Positions 9,256 to 19,085 of a stretch of DNA of 64,000 nucleotides are shown in pieces. Position numbers and translations under genes: made by a program. The stretch covers positions 124,001 through 188,000 of the forward strand of contig DASXUN010000015.1 in assembly GCA_036504815.1 (NCBI GenBank). The letters are read 5' to 3'. Below the pieces are notes generated by a model. That model was not told the origin of the DNA. It worked only from the letters and a program-made list of their open reading frames with translations, and ran no database searches. Origin of the DNA: Gemmatimonadaceae bacterium. GTDB lineage: Bacteria; Gemmatimonadota; Gemmatimonadetes; Gemmatimonadales; Gemmatimonadaceae. Within the stretch, counting starts at the first letter, position 1, and every line of letters begins with the position of its first letter.

Positions 9256-12200
9256 ATGACGCATCGGAACCAAGACTTCCAAACCGTGCGCTCAGAGGGC
9301 GGCCTCCTGCCTTCGGACTTGCTTCGTCGGGTACTTGATCCACGCTCAAGCCCACTGGGCACCACTCCTGCGGACTACGGCCTGCCACCAGGGGAGCGTC
9401 TCAGCGAGAGCATCACTCAGTCCTGGAACCGCCTCAGGAAGCACTGGGCGGAGTTTCGCTCGGTGACCGCCAAACTTCCTGATGGAGAAGCCGGCACCGG
9501 AGTGACAAACGACAAGTGGAGTTTGCCGCTTCTGCGGGAACTCGGCTTCGGCCTCCTTCCGACCACTACCAGCCCCGAGGCCGGTGGACGCACCTATGCG
9601 ATCAGTCGATTCTTCGGCCCGGTGCCCGTACACCTCGTGGGCTGTGGACTCTCTCTTGATCGTCGCGCCGCAGGTCAGCGTGGGGCAGCTTCGGTTAATC
9701 CACACGGACTCGTTCAGGAGTTTCTGAATCGAAGCCCGGACCATCTCTGGGCCTTGCTCGGTAATGGCCTGCGCCTGCGCGTGCTGCGAGACAATCACGC
9801 GCTTTCGCGGCAGTCGTTTCTTGAGTTCGACCTTCAGGCGATATTCGAGGGCGAGCTGTATTCCGAGTTTGTCCTGTTTTGGCTGGTGACGCACGCCACG
9901 CGCTTCGCGCCGCGCGAGGGTGATAGGCCGGATTCCTGCTGGATCGAGCAGTGGACTGCGGAGGCGGCGAAGCAGGGCACCCGCGCGCTCGAAGGTCTTC
10001 GCGATGGCGTCGAGCAGGCACTTCAGGTTCTAGGCGAGGGCTTTACGAGTCATCCCAAGAACATTGTTTTGCGTGACCTGCTCCGCAGCGGGCAGCTTCC
10101 GCTCCCGGACTTTCACGGACAACTGCTGCGCGTTGTTTACCGACTGATTTTCCTCTTTGTCTCGGAGGAACGTAAGCTCGACGGTCAATCACTCCTCCAC
10201 CCGCGGGATGACTCCATTACGGCTCGCACCTCGCGAGAGCGCTTTGCCCTTTACTACGGAAGCGCCCGACTGCGCGAACTCGCCGGGAAGATCCGAGGGA
10301 GTCGTCACAGCGACCTGTGGCGCCAGTTTCAACTTGTCGCCGGTGCACTCTCGGGTGCGTCGTCCTTTGCGGCGGTTCGCCGAGACTTGGCTTTGCCCGC
10401 GCTGGGCAGCTTCCTGTGGAGCGGTGATTCGACTGCTGCGGTGAACAATGCCGAACTCACAAACCACGATTTTCTCGAAGCCCTGCGACACCTTTGCTTC
10501 ACACGCCAAGGGAAGATCCTCCGCCCCGTCGACTACAGGAACCTCGGCGCCGAGGAACTGGGAGGGGTTTATGAAAGCCTGCTAGCGCTCACGCCGCAGG
10601 TTAGCGCTGACGGCGCACGATTTTCCTTTGCTGAGTTCGCTGGCAGTGAGCGCAAGACCTCCGGCTCCTACTACACGCCTGACTCGCTGGTCCAGTGCCT
10701 GCTGGACGCCGCCCTCGATCCGGTGGTGGAGGAAGCGATCAAGGGTAAGTCCGGCGCCGAGGCTGAACAGGCCATTCTTGGCCTCAAGGTATGCGACCCC
10801 GCCGTCGGTTCCGGACACTTCCTCGTCGGCGCGGCCCATCGAATGGCCAGGCATCTCGCCCGCGTCCGAGCACTGGCGCAGGGCGAGAGTGAGCCATCAC
10901 CAACTCTGTACCAGCACGCCCTGCGAGACGTGATCGGTCACTGCCTATACGGTGTGGATGTGAACGCTATGGCGGCCGAGCTGTGCCGCGTGAGCTTGTG
11001 GCTCGAGGCGCTGGAGCCTGGAAAGCCACTCTCATTCCTTGATCACCATATCCGCGTTGGCAATAGCCTCCTTGGCGCGACTCCTGAGCTGATTGCCGGC
11101 GGTTTGCCTGACGCCGTATTCACCGCCATCGAGGGCGACGACAAGACGTTCTGCTCCGCGTTGAGGCAGCGAAACAAGCAAGAACGCAGCGGTCAGACGG
11201 ACATGCTCCACCTGATGGTGGCCGAGCCGACGAGTGAGTACGACTCAATCGTGGCGCGTACTCGTGACATCGACGAGGCACCGGACGACACGATCGAGGC
11301 GATCCGACGCAAGGAGGAGCAGTTCGGTCGGCTGGTTGTATCTCCGAAGTATCGGCACGCACAACTGGTCGCCGACGCCTGGTGCGCGGCGGTCGTCTGG
11401 CGCAAGCAGAGAGACGCGGCTGCGGATCCACTAACGACCGAGACGCTGCGGCGGGTGGAGGCAGATTCTGGCGCGCTGACAAAGGCTCAACGCGCCGAGG
11501 TTGAGCGCCTCGCGGAATATTACCAGTTCTTTCACTGGCATCTGGCCTTCCCAGAAGTGTTCGCGAGTGGAGGCTTCGACTGTGTGCTCGGCAATCCGCC
11601 GTGGGATACGCTGAGCCCAGACCAGCGTGAGTTCTTCGGTAAATGGGTAAGCGGTATTCGCTCCATGGCGCCGGAACAGCAGCAGGCGGCAGTTGCCCGC
11701 CTTCTCGAGGATCCCGAGATCGCATCGCGCTGGTTGTCGCATTGTCGCGACCTCTTTGCGTTCGTTCACTTCCTCAAGAACAGCGGTGCATTCACTCTAT
11801 ACGCGGCCGGGAACCTCGGGAAAGGCGATTTCAACGTCTATCGCATGTTCGTTGAACTGGCTATCCGGAAGACGCGCCTTGGAGGGTTTGTCTCGCAGGT
11901 CGTTCCAGCCGGTTTCTATGGTGGCGCGAACGCGTCTGCGATTCGCAAACACGCGCTTGACGATAATCGCCTTTGCTTTCTCGCCGGCTGCGAGAACAAA
12001 GGCGGTGACTTCTTCCCGGGTGTGCATTCGCAAACGTGGTTCGCTGTGTACGCCCTGCAGCGCGGCGGCAGAACGGTCCGGTTTCGCGTTACGTTTGGCG
12101 TTGACTCCATCGCGAAAGCGCTACGCGCCCGCACGGATTCCATGGAATTGGAGGCGGACGTCACCCGCCAGCATGCGCCAGACACGTACGCCATCTCTGA

Positions 12201-13134
12201 CCTTCGTAACGTCGCCGAGCTGACCACGAGCAGGAAGATGTACTCGGCGTGTCCGGCCCTCGGCGACCGTGTTGCCGGTCCACCCTTCCGCCACTACATG
12301 CGAGAGGTGGACATGGGCAACGATCGCGGTCTCTTCACGGAGGATCCAGCGGGCCTGCCCGTGTACGAGGGACGGATGATCGATCACTTCGACCACCGTG
12401 CGAAGGCGTACGAATCCGGCCACGGCAACAGCTCTGTGTGGATCGAGCGGGAGTTCGGCGACCCGGCTAAGGCTATTGTCCCGCAGTGGCGTGTGTTGCG
12501 AGAGAATATCCCCGGCAAGCTGGGCGACCGCTGCGATCAGTTCCGCATCGGATTCTGCGATGTCGCGAACCCGCGCAATGAACGCAGCCTCACCGCGGCG
12601 CTCATCCCGCCCGGTGTCGTCTGCGGCGATAAGGTCCCGACCCTCGACTTTGGTCTTAGTGATGAATGGTTCATTCTTCCTTGGCTCGCGGTCGCGAACA
12701 CCCTCGCCGTGGATTGGATGGCGAGATGTCGACTGACGGCGCCAAAAATGGCGTTCAGCCTGCTCGACAGCCTCCCATTTCCGCGGCCCGGGCTGCCGGA
12801 TGCCCTTGTGCAGACCGTCGCACCTGTGGTTCTGCAGCTCGTTTGCACCGCACCGGAGATGACGCCGTTTTGGAATCGCATGGCCAAGCTCGGATTCGTA
12901 GAACCGGTCGCCGAGGGCACAGTCCCGCCCGCAGCCTTCATCGAGCCTACCGCCCGTGCCATTGCCCGTGCCAAGCTGGACGCCCTAGTTGCCTTCCGCG
13001 TCTTCGGCCTGAATGCGCAGGAGTTGGCTGACCTCATCGACACTTTCGGAGTGCTTCAGCGCCGCGAACAAAGAGAGCACAAGGAATTCCGCACCAAGCG
13101 CTTGGTCTTGGAGGCGTTCGCGACGCTGGCTTGA
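9256..13134 (+). CDS. Eco57I-type DNA adenine methyltransferase, DrmMI/PglX-like
   Basis: Predicted protein of 1292 aa. SAM-binding motif I (CDPAVGSGHFLVGAA) lies near 511-525 and the catalytic NPPW (FDCVLGNPPWDTL) near 779, the signature of N6-adenine methylases in the Eco57I/PglX group. Long N- and C-terminal extensions would hold specificity and helper domains. A separate nuclease domain is not evident. Third gene of the operon, it probably marks host DNA so that the two helicases act on unmodified DNA, as in DISARM or BREX. That role is inferred. Confidence 0.85.
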   Translation: MTHRNQDFQTVRSEGGLLPSDLLRRVLDPRSSPLGTTPADYGLPPGERLSESITQSWNRLRKHWAEFRSVTAKLPDGEAGTGVTNDKWSLPLLRELGFGLLPTTTSPEAGGRTYAISRFFGPVPVHLVGCGLSLDRRAAGQRGAASVNPHGLVQEFLNRSPDHLWALLGNGLRLRVLRDNHALSRQSFLEFDLQAIFEGELYSEFVLFWLVTHATRFAPREGDRPDSCWIEQWTAEAAKQGTRALEGLRDGVEQALQVLGEGFTSHPKNIVLRDLLRSGQLPLPDFHGQLLRVVYRLIFLFVSEERKLDGQSLLHPRDDSITARTSRERFALYYGSARLRELAGKIRGSRHSDLWRQFQLVAGALSGASSFAAVRRDLALPALGSFLWSGDSTAAVNNAELTNHDFLEALRHLCFTRQGKILRPVDYRNLGAEELGGVYESLLALTPQVSADGARFSFAEFAGSERKTSGSYYTPDSLVQCLLDAALDPVVEEAIKGKSGAEAEQAILGLKVCDPAVGSGHFLVGAAHRMARHLARVRALAQGESEPSPTLYQHALRDVIGHCLYGVDVNAMAAELCRVSLWLEALEPGKPLSFLDHHIRVGNSLLGATPELIAGGLPDAVFTAIEGDDKTFCSALRQRNKQERSGQTDMLHLMVAEPTSEYDSIVARTRDIDEAPDDTIEAIRRKEEQFGRLVVSPKYRHAQLVADAWCAAVVWRKQRDAAADPLTTETLRRVEADSGALTKAQRAEVERLAEYYQFFHWHLAFPEVFASGGFDCVLGNPPWDTLSPDQREFFGKWVSGIRSMAPEQQQAAVARLLEDPEIASRWLSHCRDLFAFVHFLKNSGAFTLYAAGNLGKGDFNVYRMFVELAIRKTRLGGFVSQVVPAGFYGGANASAIRKHALDDNRLCFLAGCENKGGDFFPGVHSQTWFAVYALQRGGRTVRFRVTFGVDSIAKALRARTDSMELEADVTRQHAPDTYAISDLRNVAELTTSRKMYSACPALGDRVAGPPFRHYMREVDMGNDRGLFTEDPAGLPVYEGRMIDHFDHRAKAYESGHGNSSVWIEREFGDPAKAIVPQWRVLRENIPGKLGDRCDQFRIGFCDVANPRNERSLTAALIPPGVVCGDKVPTLDFGLSDEWFILPWLAVANTLAVDWMARCRLTAPKMAFSLLDSLPFPRPGLPDALVQTVAPVVLQLVCTAPEMTPFWNRMAKLGFVEPVAEGTVPPAAFIEPTARAIARAKLDALVAFRVFGLNAQELADLIDTFGVLQRREQREHKEFRTKRLVLEAFATLA

Positions 13135-13257
13135 AGCAGCCCTGCTCGGCTGGCGACGTTGCTCCAAGCGCGGGGAGACGATCAAAGACCCACTGCGTAC
13201 CGCTGAGGAACGCACGATGGACGCATCCTTCGGTGCTTCCAGGAGAAGTCTGCTCTA

Positions 13258-15183
13258 ATGGCATGGAACGACAATCTGCAGGTTGGCACGCCGGCGCACA
13301 GCATCGCTGCGTCCGTCCATACTCGCATCCGGGTACTCGCAGGTCCCGGCACCGGTAAGTCCTTTGCGATGAAACGTCGTGTGGCCCGCCTCCTTGAGGT
13401 CGATGGTATCAGCCCCACACGACTCTTAGCTGTGACATTCACGCGCGTCGCAGCCGAGGATCTCCATCGCGAGTTGATATCGCTCGGAGTGAATGGCGCC
13501 GACCAGTTACGTGGCAAGACTCTTCATAGCTTGGCGATGGCCATACTTATGAGGAACCATGTGTTGGCAGTAATGGGGCGAACCCCACGCCCGCTCAACA
13601 AGTTCGAGCTTGAGCCGTTACTGGCTGACCTCAGCCGCACTCACGGCGACAAGCATGCCCGCCGTCGCTTGATGCTCGCGTATGGCGCGGCCTGGGCACG
13701 CCTGCAAGCACAACAACCGGGCTACGCGCGCTCCGCAGCCGATCAAGCGTTTGTGGATGACCTTGTTGCTTGGCTTAGGTTCCACAAGGCAATGCTGATG
13801 GATGAGATCATCCCCCACCTGCACCAGTACTTACAGGCTAATCCCGGTGCGCCCGAAAGGACCGAGTATGAACATCTGCTCGTCGATGAGTTTCAAGATT
13901 TGAATCGGGCGGAACAAGATGTCTTACATTTCTTAGGACAGGCCGGCTCGATTTGCGTCATCGGCGACGACGACCAGTCCATCTACAGCTTCCGGCATGC
14001 TCACCCCGATGGCATTCGCGAGTGGGCCACCCTGCAACCCACTGACGAGCATGCCATCACCGAGTGCCGTCGGTGTCCGACCACAGTCGTCAGGATGGCG
14101 AACGCTCTGATAGCGCAAAACACCGGTCGCGTTGCCGGTCGCGCGATGACGGAGCGTGCAGTCAATGGCCCTGGAGACGTTGCAATACGGCAGTACAGTA
14201 CGGCCGACCAGGAGGCGGAAGCAGTTGCGACGAAGATCGCCAGTTTGATCGCGGCCGGCGTGTCGCCTGGTGAGATTGTGGTGCTCACGCAGCGCGCCAC
14301 CTTCGCGGAGCCGATCTTTGAGCGCCTGCGAGCGAGCGACGTTCCCGTAAAGTCATACTACGCGGAAGCCGCGCTGGATTCGCTGGAAGCCCAAGAGCGG
14401 TTCGCCATCCTCAAACTTCTCCTGGATTCGGAAGACCGGGTCGCTCTTCGATGGCTGCTTGGTCGCGGCAAGAGCGACTGGCGTACTACCCCTTATCGCC
14501 GTCTGATGGCCTACGTCAATGCGCACCATGCCTCACCGTGGTTGGCCATGAGTGCGTTGTCAGCAGGAACCCTTACGCTTCCTTATACAGCATCTCTGGT
14601 TGAACGCTTCAAGGAGATCCAATTGGAGATGGGGTCGTTGCGCGCGGCAGCAGATCTCGCCGAGTTCGTACGACTTTGGCTGCCAGCGTCGCCGGCTACG
14701 ACGCTCTTGGCTGAGGCGGTTGCGGAATGCAGCGATGGATTGACTACTCAGCAAGAATTGTTCGATGCGCTGTATGCGACCATCACTCAACCTGAAGTTC
14801 CAATAGAAGTCTCGGAGGTGCGCATCATGAGCCTCCATAAGAGCAAGGGGCTCAGTTCGCCATTTGTCTTCATAGTTGGCTGTGTGGAAGGGCTGCTGCC
14901 AGCGCAAGCCGACAGCGCCATGACTCCAGACGAACAGATGAGGAAACTCGAAGAGGATCGTCGCCTGTTCTACGTTGGCATCACCCGTGTCAAAGCAGAT
15001 CTTCCACAAAGAGACGGTTACTTGGCGATCACATACGCCCGCACGATGGCCGCGGCTGCAGCCTTCGCGAGCCAGATTTCACCGGTGCGCGTGAGTCGGG
15101 GAACCGCTCATCTACAGGCGAGCCGTTTCATCGGAGAGATGGCTCCGCATGTTCCGGTCGTACAATTCAATGCACCGTTGTGA
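13258..15183 (+). CDS. UvrD/Rep-type superfamily 1 helicase
   Basis: Predicted protein of 641 aa with a full SF1 motif set: Walker A GPGTGKS near 28-34, Walker B DEFQDLN near 209, GDDDQSIYSFR near 235, SLHKSKGLSSPFVF near 525 and FYVGITRVK near 571. ATG 13258 has AGGAG about 12 nt upstream. It sits 123 bp after the methylase on the same strand, so it may belong to the defence operon as an accessory helicase (compare the UvrD-like GajB of Gabija, though no GajA partner is present). It appears less GC-rich by eye than the upstream genes, so separate acquisition is possible. Confidence 0.85.
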   Translation: MAWNDNLQVGTPAHSIAASVHTRIRVLAGPGTGKSFAMKRRVARLLEVDGISPTRLLAVTFTRVAAEDLHRELISLGVNGADQLRGKTLHSLAMAILMRNHVLAVMGRTPRPLNKFELEPLLADLSRTHGDKHARRRLMLAYGAAWARLQAQQPGYARSAADQAFVDDLVAWLRFHKAMLMDEIIPHLHQYLQANPGAPERTEYEHLLVDEFQDLNRAEQDVLHFLGQAGSICVIGDDDQSIYSFRHAHPDGIREWATLQPTDEHAITECRRCPTTVVRMANALIAQNTGRVAGRAMTERAVNGPGDVAIRQYSTADQEAEAVATKIASLIAAGVSPGEIVVLTQRATFAEPIFERLRASDVPVKSYYAEAALDSLEAQERFAILKLLLDSEDRVALRWLLGRGKSDWRTTPYRRLMAYVNAHHASPWLAMSALSAGTLTLPYTASLVERFKEIQLEMGSLRAAADLAEFVRLWLPASPATTLLAEAVAECSDGLTTQQELFDALYATITQPEVPIEVSEVRIMSLHKSKGLSSPFVFIVGCVEGLLPAQADSAMTPDEQMRKLEEDRRLFYVGITRVKADLPQRDGYLAITYARTMAAAAAFASQISPVRVSRGTAHLQASRFIGEMAPHVPVVQFNAPL

Positions 15184-15197
15184 ATCGCCGTTTGTGA

Positions 15198-15227
15198 GCG
15201 GGTGGACATGGGGACTTCGGGGACTTC
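15198..15227 (+). repeat. Left 30-bp inverted repeat of recombinase cassette
   Basis: A 30-bp sequence starting GCGGGTGGA and containing two GGGGACTTC units lies 10 bp beyond the recombinase stop. Its reverse complement recurs at 18,587-18,616 with 27 of 30 identities (mismatches at positions 10, 11 and 21). The two copies enclose the recombinase, its small partner and the ATPase. Confidence 0.75.
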
Positions 15228-15237
15228 GTGAGACGTG

Positions 15238-16827
15238 CTAGACAGCCCGCCGGATCTCGTCTTCGGGAGGCAGAATCCTCCTGATGTTTGCTACAATGGA
15301 CGATGAGGCCCCGTCACCCCCCTCCAAAAAGGTTCGAGCGTCGAGGGCAACTGTGCACAGTTCTGAATCAGAAGGGGTAGAGCCCCACTGTACGAACGGT
15401 TGTCTGGCTTCTATGCTCAGCTTTCCGTCGGCCAACAGAAGGTTCGATCCTACTGTTTCCAGGATCAGGCGCTTCTGATCGGCGTCACCGCTGCGGAAGC
15501 ATTCCACGGCTTTGTTGCAGAACGAGATGAAAAGCGCCAAAGGTTCGATCCAGTCTGCCGGGTCCTGCAGCGCATCACGGCTTTGTTCGAGTGCGAGACG
15601 ACGACCCGAGAGCTCCTGTCGCTGCTTCGCAAACTCGGCGTCGTCGATCAGGCTCCGGATTCTCAAGCCCGTGAGTACGCTCATCTCCTGATCGAGGCGC
15701 TTCAAGCTGTCCGCGACAGCGGTGCGTTTTGCATCGCGTTCGGCGCCTACGCTGGCATCCCGGTCGCCGAAATGGAGTTCCAGCCAATCCCGACTCCAAC
15801 GCGCAACCCGCAAGCCCTCCAAAAAGCCGACGATCGTGCCTTCCAGTGCCGGCAAGGCAACGCATCGCTCGCGGCAGTACGAGCCGCGCTTTCGACGGGT
15901 GCAGTGATAGTAGACGTACTGGCGACCGTAGCGGTTCTTCTTGTGCTCCGCCGTCACCGCCAAGCCGCAGGTGCCGCAGCGCATCATGCCAGTGAAGGCG
16001 AAATCGCGTTGTACGGGCCGTGGCCGGCTCGGCCGCCCGAGCAGCTCCTGCACGCGGTCGAACTCGGCGATATCGATCATCGGCTTGTGCTTTCCCATGT
16101 GCATCGAACCTTCCCATGAGAAGATGCCGGCGTAGAAAGGATTGCCCAGGATCGAATAGATCGAGCTGAGGTGGAGGAACTCGCCGCCTCCTCGGGGACG
16201 CACACGACTGCGGAGTCCCCATTCGTTGGTGGCCTTGTCCAGCAGCCGCCTCGGAGTGGACGCGCCGGTGAGCATCAAGCGGAACATCTGCTGGATAAGA
16301 TCGAAGCGTTCCGGATCGGGAATGACCGTGCGCGTGGTGGGATCGGTGAGGTATCCGATTGGTGGTCGCGACGGGCGCCATCCTTTGGCGACTTTTGTAC
16401 GGTTGCCTCGACGGACATTCTCGGCGAGGCTGTCGACGTAGTACTTCGAGAAGCCGAAGAGCATGGCGAGCATCAGCTTGCCCTGCGAGTTGTTTTCAAA
16501 AGAGTGCGTGGCAAAACGAAGGTCCTTGATCTTGCCGGTATCGAGCAGATGAATGATGCGGCCGCCATCGACGGCATTTCTGGCAAGGCGGTCCGGATGC
16601 CAGCTGATGATGCCGTCGGCCTCGCCCTTCTCAATCCGCCGGAGCATTTCGTCGAAGACGGGGCGGCCTGGCTTCTTCGCGCTTTTCGCCTCCTCGTAAG
16701 TGTGCACCACGTGGAGACCCGGCATTCCGGCCACGAGCCTTGTGGCCTCAGATAGCTGAGACTCGATCGAGAGCACCTGACGTTCTTCGGCGTCTGTGGA
16801 TTTGCGGCAGTAGATGAAATAGTTCAT
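15238..16827 (-). CDS. Large serine recombinase
   Basis: Predicted protein of 529 aa. The N-terminal resolvase domain has the nucleophile in YCRKS (Ser10) and the usual SIESQ and GRPVFDEML segments. A central recombinase domain follows, then a zinc ribbon near 290-330 (CGTCG ... HCTR ... YCRERC) and a coiled-coil tail. This is the architecture of phage-type integrases and transposon recombinases that exchange DNA between short att sites. The start overlaps the stop of the small upstream gene. It is divergent from the ATPase at 17,226 and ends 10 bp before an inverted repeat. Confidence 0.93.
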   Translation of the reverse strand: MNYFIYCRKSTDAEERQVLSIESQLSEATRLVAGMPGLHVVHTYEEAKSAKKPGRPVFDEMLRRIEKGEADGIISWHPDRLARNAVDGGRIIHLLDTGKIKDLRFATHSFENNSQGKLMLAMLFGFSKYYVDSLAENVRRGNRTKVAKGWRPSRPPIGYLTDPTTRTVIPDPERFDLIQQMFRLMLTGASTPRRLLDKATNEWGLRSRVRPRGGGEFLHLSSIYSILGNPFYAGIFSWEGSMHMGKHKPMIDIAEFDRVQELLGRPSRPRPVQRDFAFTGMMRCGTCGLAVTAEHKKNRYGRQYVYYHCTRRKRGSYCRERCVALPALEGTIVGFLEGLRVARWSRDWLELHFGDRDASVGAERDAKRTAVADSLKRLDQEMSVLTGLRIRSLIDDAEFAKQRQELSGRRLALEQSRDALQDPADWIEPLALFISFCNKAVECFRSGDADQKRLILETVGSNLLLADGKLSIEARQPFVQWGSTPSDSELCTVALDARTFLEGGDGASSSIVANIRRILPPEDEIRRAV

Positions 16828-17015
16828 GTGATTTGGGTGTCGCCCTGAGATGGCGGCTGTGATTGCCGAGGATGACGAAGCATCTCGGCGAGCGCAGCGA
16901 AGAAGTCCAAGAGGCGCATCGCCTCCGCGCGCGCCTCTTCTGGTGTCAGGACCTCACCGAAGTCCTTCTTCCAGCACTCGATGAAGGACTGGACTTGCTC
17001 TTCGCTCAACGTCAT
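16824..17015 (-). CDS. Small acidic protein coupled to serine recombinase
   Basis: 63 aa from ATG 17,015. It begins [20 protein letters not shown] and continues with an amphipathic [15 protein letters not shown] helix. Small proteins with this look (an IELYKKEFG-like motif) are commonly seen beside serine recombinases in mobile elements. Its stop overlaps the recombinase ATG by 4 nt, which implies coupled translation and perhaps an accessory or directionality role (inferred). A longer upstream open frame exists but its residues look non-coding. Confidence 0.65.
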   Translation of the reverse strand: MTLSEEQVQSFIECWKKDFGEVLTPEEARAEAMRLLDFFAALAEMLRHPRQSQPPSQGDTQIT

Positions 17016-17225
17016 TCGTTGAGCGTACCGAGCGCCGGCTGAATCACCCAGAGGGCGGAATCTCCGCGCCGTGCATTTGCACCCGCGCGGGCGATCGCTG
17101 CGCCGATAAGATTGTCCCATTAAGGCGAAGAGATGTCGAGGCGGTCAGTGGCAGTGGCCGGACCCGGCGCGCCTCGCGGTTTCGTCCCTCGTGCCCCGCG
17201 GTGCGTTCGTTGATAGGCTCTGCGA

Positions 17226-18563
17226 ATGACGCCAGAACCTAATCAACCAAAGCGACGCACGGTTGTCTCAGCGGTGCTCAACGACGGAAGCATCGTCGAG
17301 ACCCTTGCCTCCCGGCGCGACCGGATTGTCAGTCTCATCCACATTTCTGGCGACGGCGCGGAGACGGGCAAGACGCTCGATCTGCCCGAGCTCGGCGCCG
17401 TCCGGCCATACTCGCCCGACAACAGCCTGCTCGCCCACGGGGTCGTCCAGTTTCCATCTGGCCGGCAGGCCTACAGGACCGAAGCTGAACTCGTGGGCAG
17501 CATCCGCGGCTTCATCCATCAGTACGCCGATCTCTCCGAGGCCTTTGAGGAAGCCGCCACGTACTACGTACTGCTCACGTGGGTCTACGACGCATTCAAC
17601 GAACTGCCCTACCTGCGGCTGAAGGGCGACTTCGGTAGCGGCAAGACACGCTGCCTCCAGACCATCGGGTCGCTTTGCTACAAGCCGATGTTCGCCAGCG
17701 GAGCATCGACGGTATCCCCGCTCTTCCGCATCATCGACGCGTTTCGGGGCACGCTGATCATCGACGAGAGCGATTTCCGCTTCTCCGACGAGCGCGCGGA
17801 AATCGTGAAGATCCTCAACAACGGCAATGCGAAGGGCTTCCCTGTCCTGCGTAGCGAGGCGACGCCTGGGAAGGACTTCAACCCGAAGGCGTTCGACGTG
17901 TACGGTCCGAAGATCATTGCGACGCGTCGCTCCTTCGATGACCGGGCGTTGGAGAGCCGCTGCATCACGGAGGAGATGACCGGACTCCCACCTCGGTTGG
18001 ACATTCCGCTGACCCTGCCCGAGGCATTCCACTTTGAGGCCGAGCTCCTCCGGAATCAGCTCCTGTCCTATCGGGCGCGATGGCGCGGCACGTTCACCGG
18101 CCCGGTGCCCGAGCGAGACCCGGCCCTCGAAGCACGTGTCGCCCAGGTGTTCGCGCCGCTCATGGCGGTGGCCGCCGATCCAAATGCGAAGGCACGGCTG
18201 TATCAACTTGCCGTGAAGACGAGCGGCACCCTGCAATCCGACCGCGGCACCACGACGGAAGCACAACTTCTTGATATAATTTCGGAGTTGCGTCGGGATT
18301 CTGCACCACTAGGCATCAAGGACATCGCCGAGCGCTTCAGTGCCCGCTTTGGCGCTGACGCGCACCGCTCCGTAACACCGCGATGGATCGGGTTCCAGCT
18401 CAGGAGCCGTCTGTCACTTCTCACCGTGAAGAGTCACGGGACGTTTGTCGTACCTGACTCTGAGAGCGAGAAGCTGCGGCGGCTGTTCGTCCGCTATGGG
18501 GTATCGCAGGTCGAGCGATCAGGACCGCCGCCCGAGAACGACTCACTCGGCGACGACTTCTAG
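17226..18563 (+). CDS. Mobile-element P-loop ATPase
   Basis: Predicted protein of 445 aa. Walker A GDFGSGKTRC is near 138-147 and Walker B LIIDESDF near 178-185, followed by a region that tests replaced or changed rows (IIATRRSFDDRALESRC), as in DUF3631/SF3-type phage and plasmid ATPases. The C-terminal 100 residues look like a winged helix. It probably unwinds or remodels element DNA; the exact family is uncertain. It is divergent from the recombinase and its stop is followed 24 bp later by the right inverted repeat. Confidence 0.7.
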   Translation: MTPEPNQPKRRTVVSAVLNDGSIVETLASRRDRIVSLIHISGDGAETGKTLDLPELGAVRPYSPDNSLLAHGVVQFPSGRQAYRTEAELVGSIRGFIHQYADLSEAFEEAATYYVLLTWVYDAFNELPYLRLKGDFGSGKTRCLQTIGSLCYKPMFASGASTVSPLFRIIDAFRGTLIIDESDFRFSDERAEIVKILNNGNAKGFPVLRSEATPGKDFNPKAFDVYGPKIIATRRSFDDRALESRCITEEMTGLPPRLDIPLTLPEAFHFEAELLRNQLLSYRARWRGTFTGPVPERDPALEARVAQVFAPLMAVAADPNAKARLYQLAVKTSGTLQSDRGTTTEAQLLDIISELRRDSAPLGIKDIAERFSARFGADAHRSVTPRWIGFQLRSRLSLLTVKSHGTFVVPDSESEKLRRLFVRYGVSQVERSGPPPENDSLGDDF

Positions 18564-18586
18564 GGACGTCTCCGCGATCGCGTGAG

Positions 18587-18616
18587 GAAGTCCCCCAAGT
18601 CCCCACATCCACCCGC
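18587..18616 (-). repeat. Right 30-bp inverted repeat of recombinase cassette
   Basis: Reverse complement of the repeat at 15,198-15,227 with 27 of 30 matches. It lies 24 bp after the ATPase stop and about 77 bp before the XRE gene. See the left copy for structure. Confidence 0.75.
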
Positions 18617-18692
18617 GGGCATGCGCTCCGTGCACGCTCTTCCCTCTACGGGAGCGCGGCGCCGATTTGGTAGGCTATTTGGACTTTGCAAC

Positions 18693-19085
18693 ATGACCAG
18701 ACACATCAACGCACCATACCTCCGGGCCCTCCGCCGGCGATCCGCGTTTTCGCAAGAAGACGTCGCTTTCCTGCTTGGCGCCTTCACCGGGACCCGCGTC
18801 TCGCGGCACGAAACCGGCGTCTGCGCGCCGCCGCTCGACGTCGCCCTCGCATACGAAGTCATCTTCGACGTTGGCATCGCCGAGGTCTACGACGATGAGC
18901 GCGCTCGGATCGCCGCCGAGATTGGCAAGCGCGCGAAGAAGCTCCGCGAGAGCCTCGCACACCGTGTTCATGACCCGCTGCGGGAGGAGAAACGGGCCGC
19001 CCTGAAACTGATTATCAGCAGATGTTCATCGCTTCAACATGCAACCACGACCACTACGACTACTGGCCATAGACCTCACCGCTAA
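18693..19085 (+). CDS. XRE-type helix-turn-helix protein
   Basis: 130 aa from ATG 18,693. The N-terminal 60 residues form a Cro/C1-like helix-turn-helix (LRALRRRSAFSQEDVAFLLG then TRVSRHETG). The C-terminal half is charged and helical. It likely represses or times expression of the neighbouring element genes (inferred). Its last 47 nt overlap the start of the RuvC-like gene in another frame, suggesting coupled expression. The final residues (a run of Thr codons) look atypical. Confidence 0.75.
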   Translation: MTRHINAPYLRALRRRSAFSQEDVAFLLGAFTGTRVSRHETGVCAPPLDVALAYEVIFDVGIAEVYDDERARIAAEIGKRAKKLRESLAHRVHDPLREEKRAALKLIISRCSSLQHATTTTTTTGHRPHR

